Part shown: piece by piece, positions 63,724 through 64,000 of the stretch
How positions within the stretch are numbered: position 1 is the stretch's first letter
Layout: each line of letters begins with the position of its first letter
Assembly: GCF_004345825.1 (NCBI RefSeq)
Contig: NZ_SLXM01000003.1
Span: forward strand, 163,090-227,089
DNA from: Tenacibaculum skagerrakense
GTDB lineage: Bacteria; Bacteroidota; Bacteroidia; Flavobacteriales; Flavobacteriaceae
Length of the DNA: 64,000 bases
Reading direction: 5' to 3'
Notes under the pieces: model-generated
The model's database searches: none
Told to the model about the DNA's origin: nothing
Seen by the model: only the letters and a program-made list of their open reading frames with translations
Program-made: the position numbers and the translations under genes

Positions 63724-64000
63724 AATTGCAACTCCTAAAGTCTCGGGATTATTTTATTCCGTTTTCGCAACAACGCGAAACTACTATAAACCTAGACGTC
63801 ATTACGAAGCCAAATACGGCTGAAGTAATCTTTTTTAGATTGCCACTCCCGAAGCCTCGGGATCATCTTATTCCGTTTTTCGCAATGACGCGAAACTACT
63901 GTAAAACCTAGACGTCATTACGAAGCCAAATACGGCTGAAGTAATCTTTTTTAGATTGCCACTCCCGAAGCCTCGGGATCATCTTATTCCGTTTTTCGCA
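63724..64000. repeat. 114-116-bp tandem intergenic repeat array, open at the window edge
   Basis: About 2.4 units are visible. 'TTGCMACTCC' recurs at 63726, 63840 and (by period) 63956; 'GACGTCATTACGAAGCC' recurs at 63795 and 63911, a period of 116 bp. Units 2 and 3 are nearly identical and unit 1 is diverged. Each unit carries CGTCATTACG and CGCAATGACG as terminal inverted arms and an inner CCCGAAGCCTCGGG palindrome. The array continues past base 64000. Confidence 0.85.

Noticed and set aside
63726..63911. A 61-codon open frame on the plus strand after the DUF4251 gene
   Set aside because: It lies wholly in the tandem repeat, its sequence repeats with the 116-bp unit, and it has no start context or family features.
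63724..64000. Possible CRISPR array
   Set aside because: The repeating unit is 114-116 bp with no short repeat/unique spacer alternation; the whole unit is repeated and there are no cas genes nearby.

Overview
The window is AT-rich chromosomal DNA from a member of Bacteroidota, class Flavobacteriia, most likely a marine Flavobacteriaceae. The evidence is a complete SusC/SusD-type starch locus, type IX secretion (T9SS) C-terminal sorting domains, many lipoproteins with a Cys lipobox, Bacteroidota-type -7 promoter boxes (TAnnTTTG), a stand-alone C-terminal transketolase subunit, and almost no Shine-Dalgarno sequences. I cannot name the genus with confidence (Tenacibaculum or Polaribacter-like is a guess).

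Left part (1-34.9 kb) is mainly core genome. It starts with the 3' end of a repeat protein, a small Cro/CI-type regulator behind a 600-bp non-coding region rich in palindromic operator-like sites, then purL, a secreted endonuclease I, a CarboxypepD_reg protein, tRNA-Leu(GAG) and tRNA-Lys(TTT). Next come aroK, a phosphoribosyltransferase, an S4 protein, an FKBP lipoprotein and a leftward run (SPOR protein, Gly-rich outer-membrane protein, smpB, maf, transketolase C-half, beta-barrel protein). Further right are a THUMP-like methyltransferase, a barrel protein, a pentapeptide-repeat protein, prmC, a tightly packed ribD operon, rpsA, a zinc-ribbon/CPBP protease pair, glmM, a class V aminotransferase, an M14 carboxypeptidase, an Lrp regulator and a lipoprotein metalloprotease.

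Right part (35.1-62.0 kb) is an alpha-glucan (starch/maltodextrin) polysaccharide utilization locus. Leftward: susC, susD, susE, susF and a T9SS-secreted GH13 amylase. Rightward: a LacI-family regulator, then an MFS sugar transporter, beta-phosphoglucomutase and a GH65 maltose phosphorylase, followed by GH13, an alpha/beta-hydrolase, GH31, GH13, GH97 and GH13. The inferred scheme is: extracellular amylase plus SusDEF bind and cut starch at the surface, SusC imports oligosaccharides, periplasmic GH13/GH31/GH97 trim them, the MFS protein takes maltose into the cytoplasm, and GH65 plus PgmB convert it by phosphorolysis to glucose and glucose-6-phosphate. A LacI-type palindrome lies between susC and lacI.

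The last 2 kb holds a beta/gamma-crystallin-like lipoprotein, a DUF4251 lipoprotein and a 114-116-bp tandem repeat array that runs off the right edge. I saw no CRISPR array, complete insertion sequence, prophage or defence island. The least explained items are two candidate structured RNAs on the minus strand (about 8812-8890 and 16889-16980), the operator-like array at 1396-1997 and a 329-bp segment bounded by inverted copies of one terminator hairpin (637-965).
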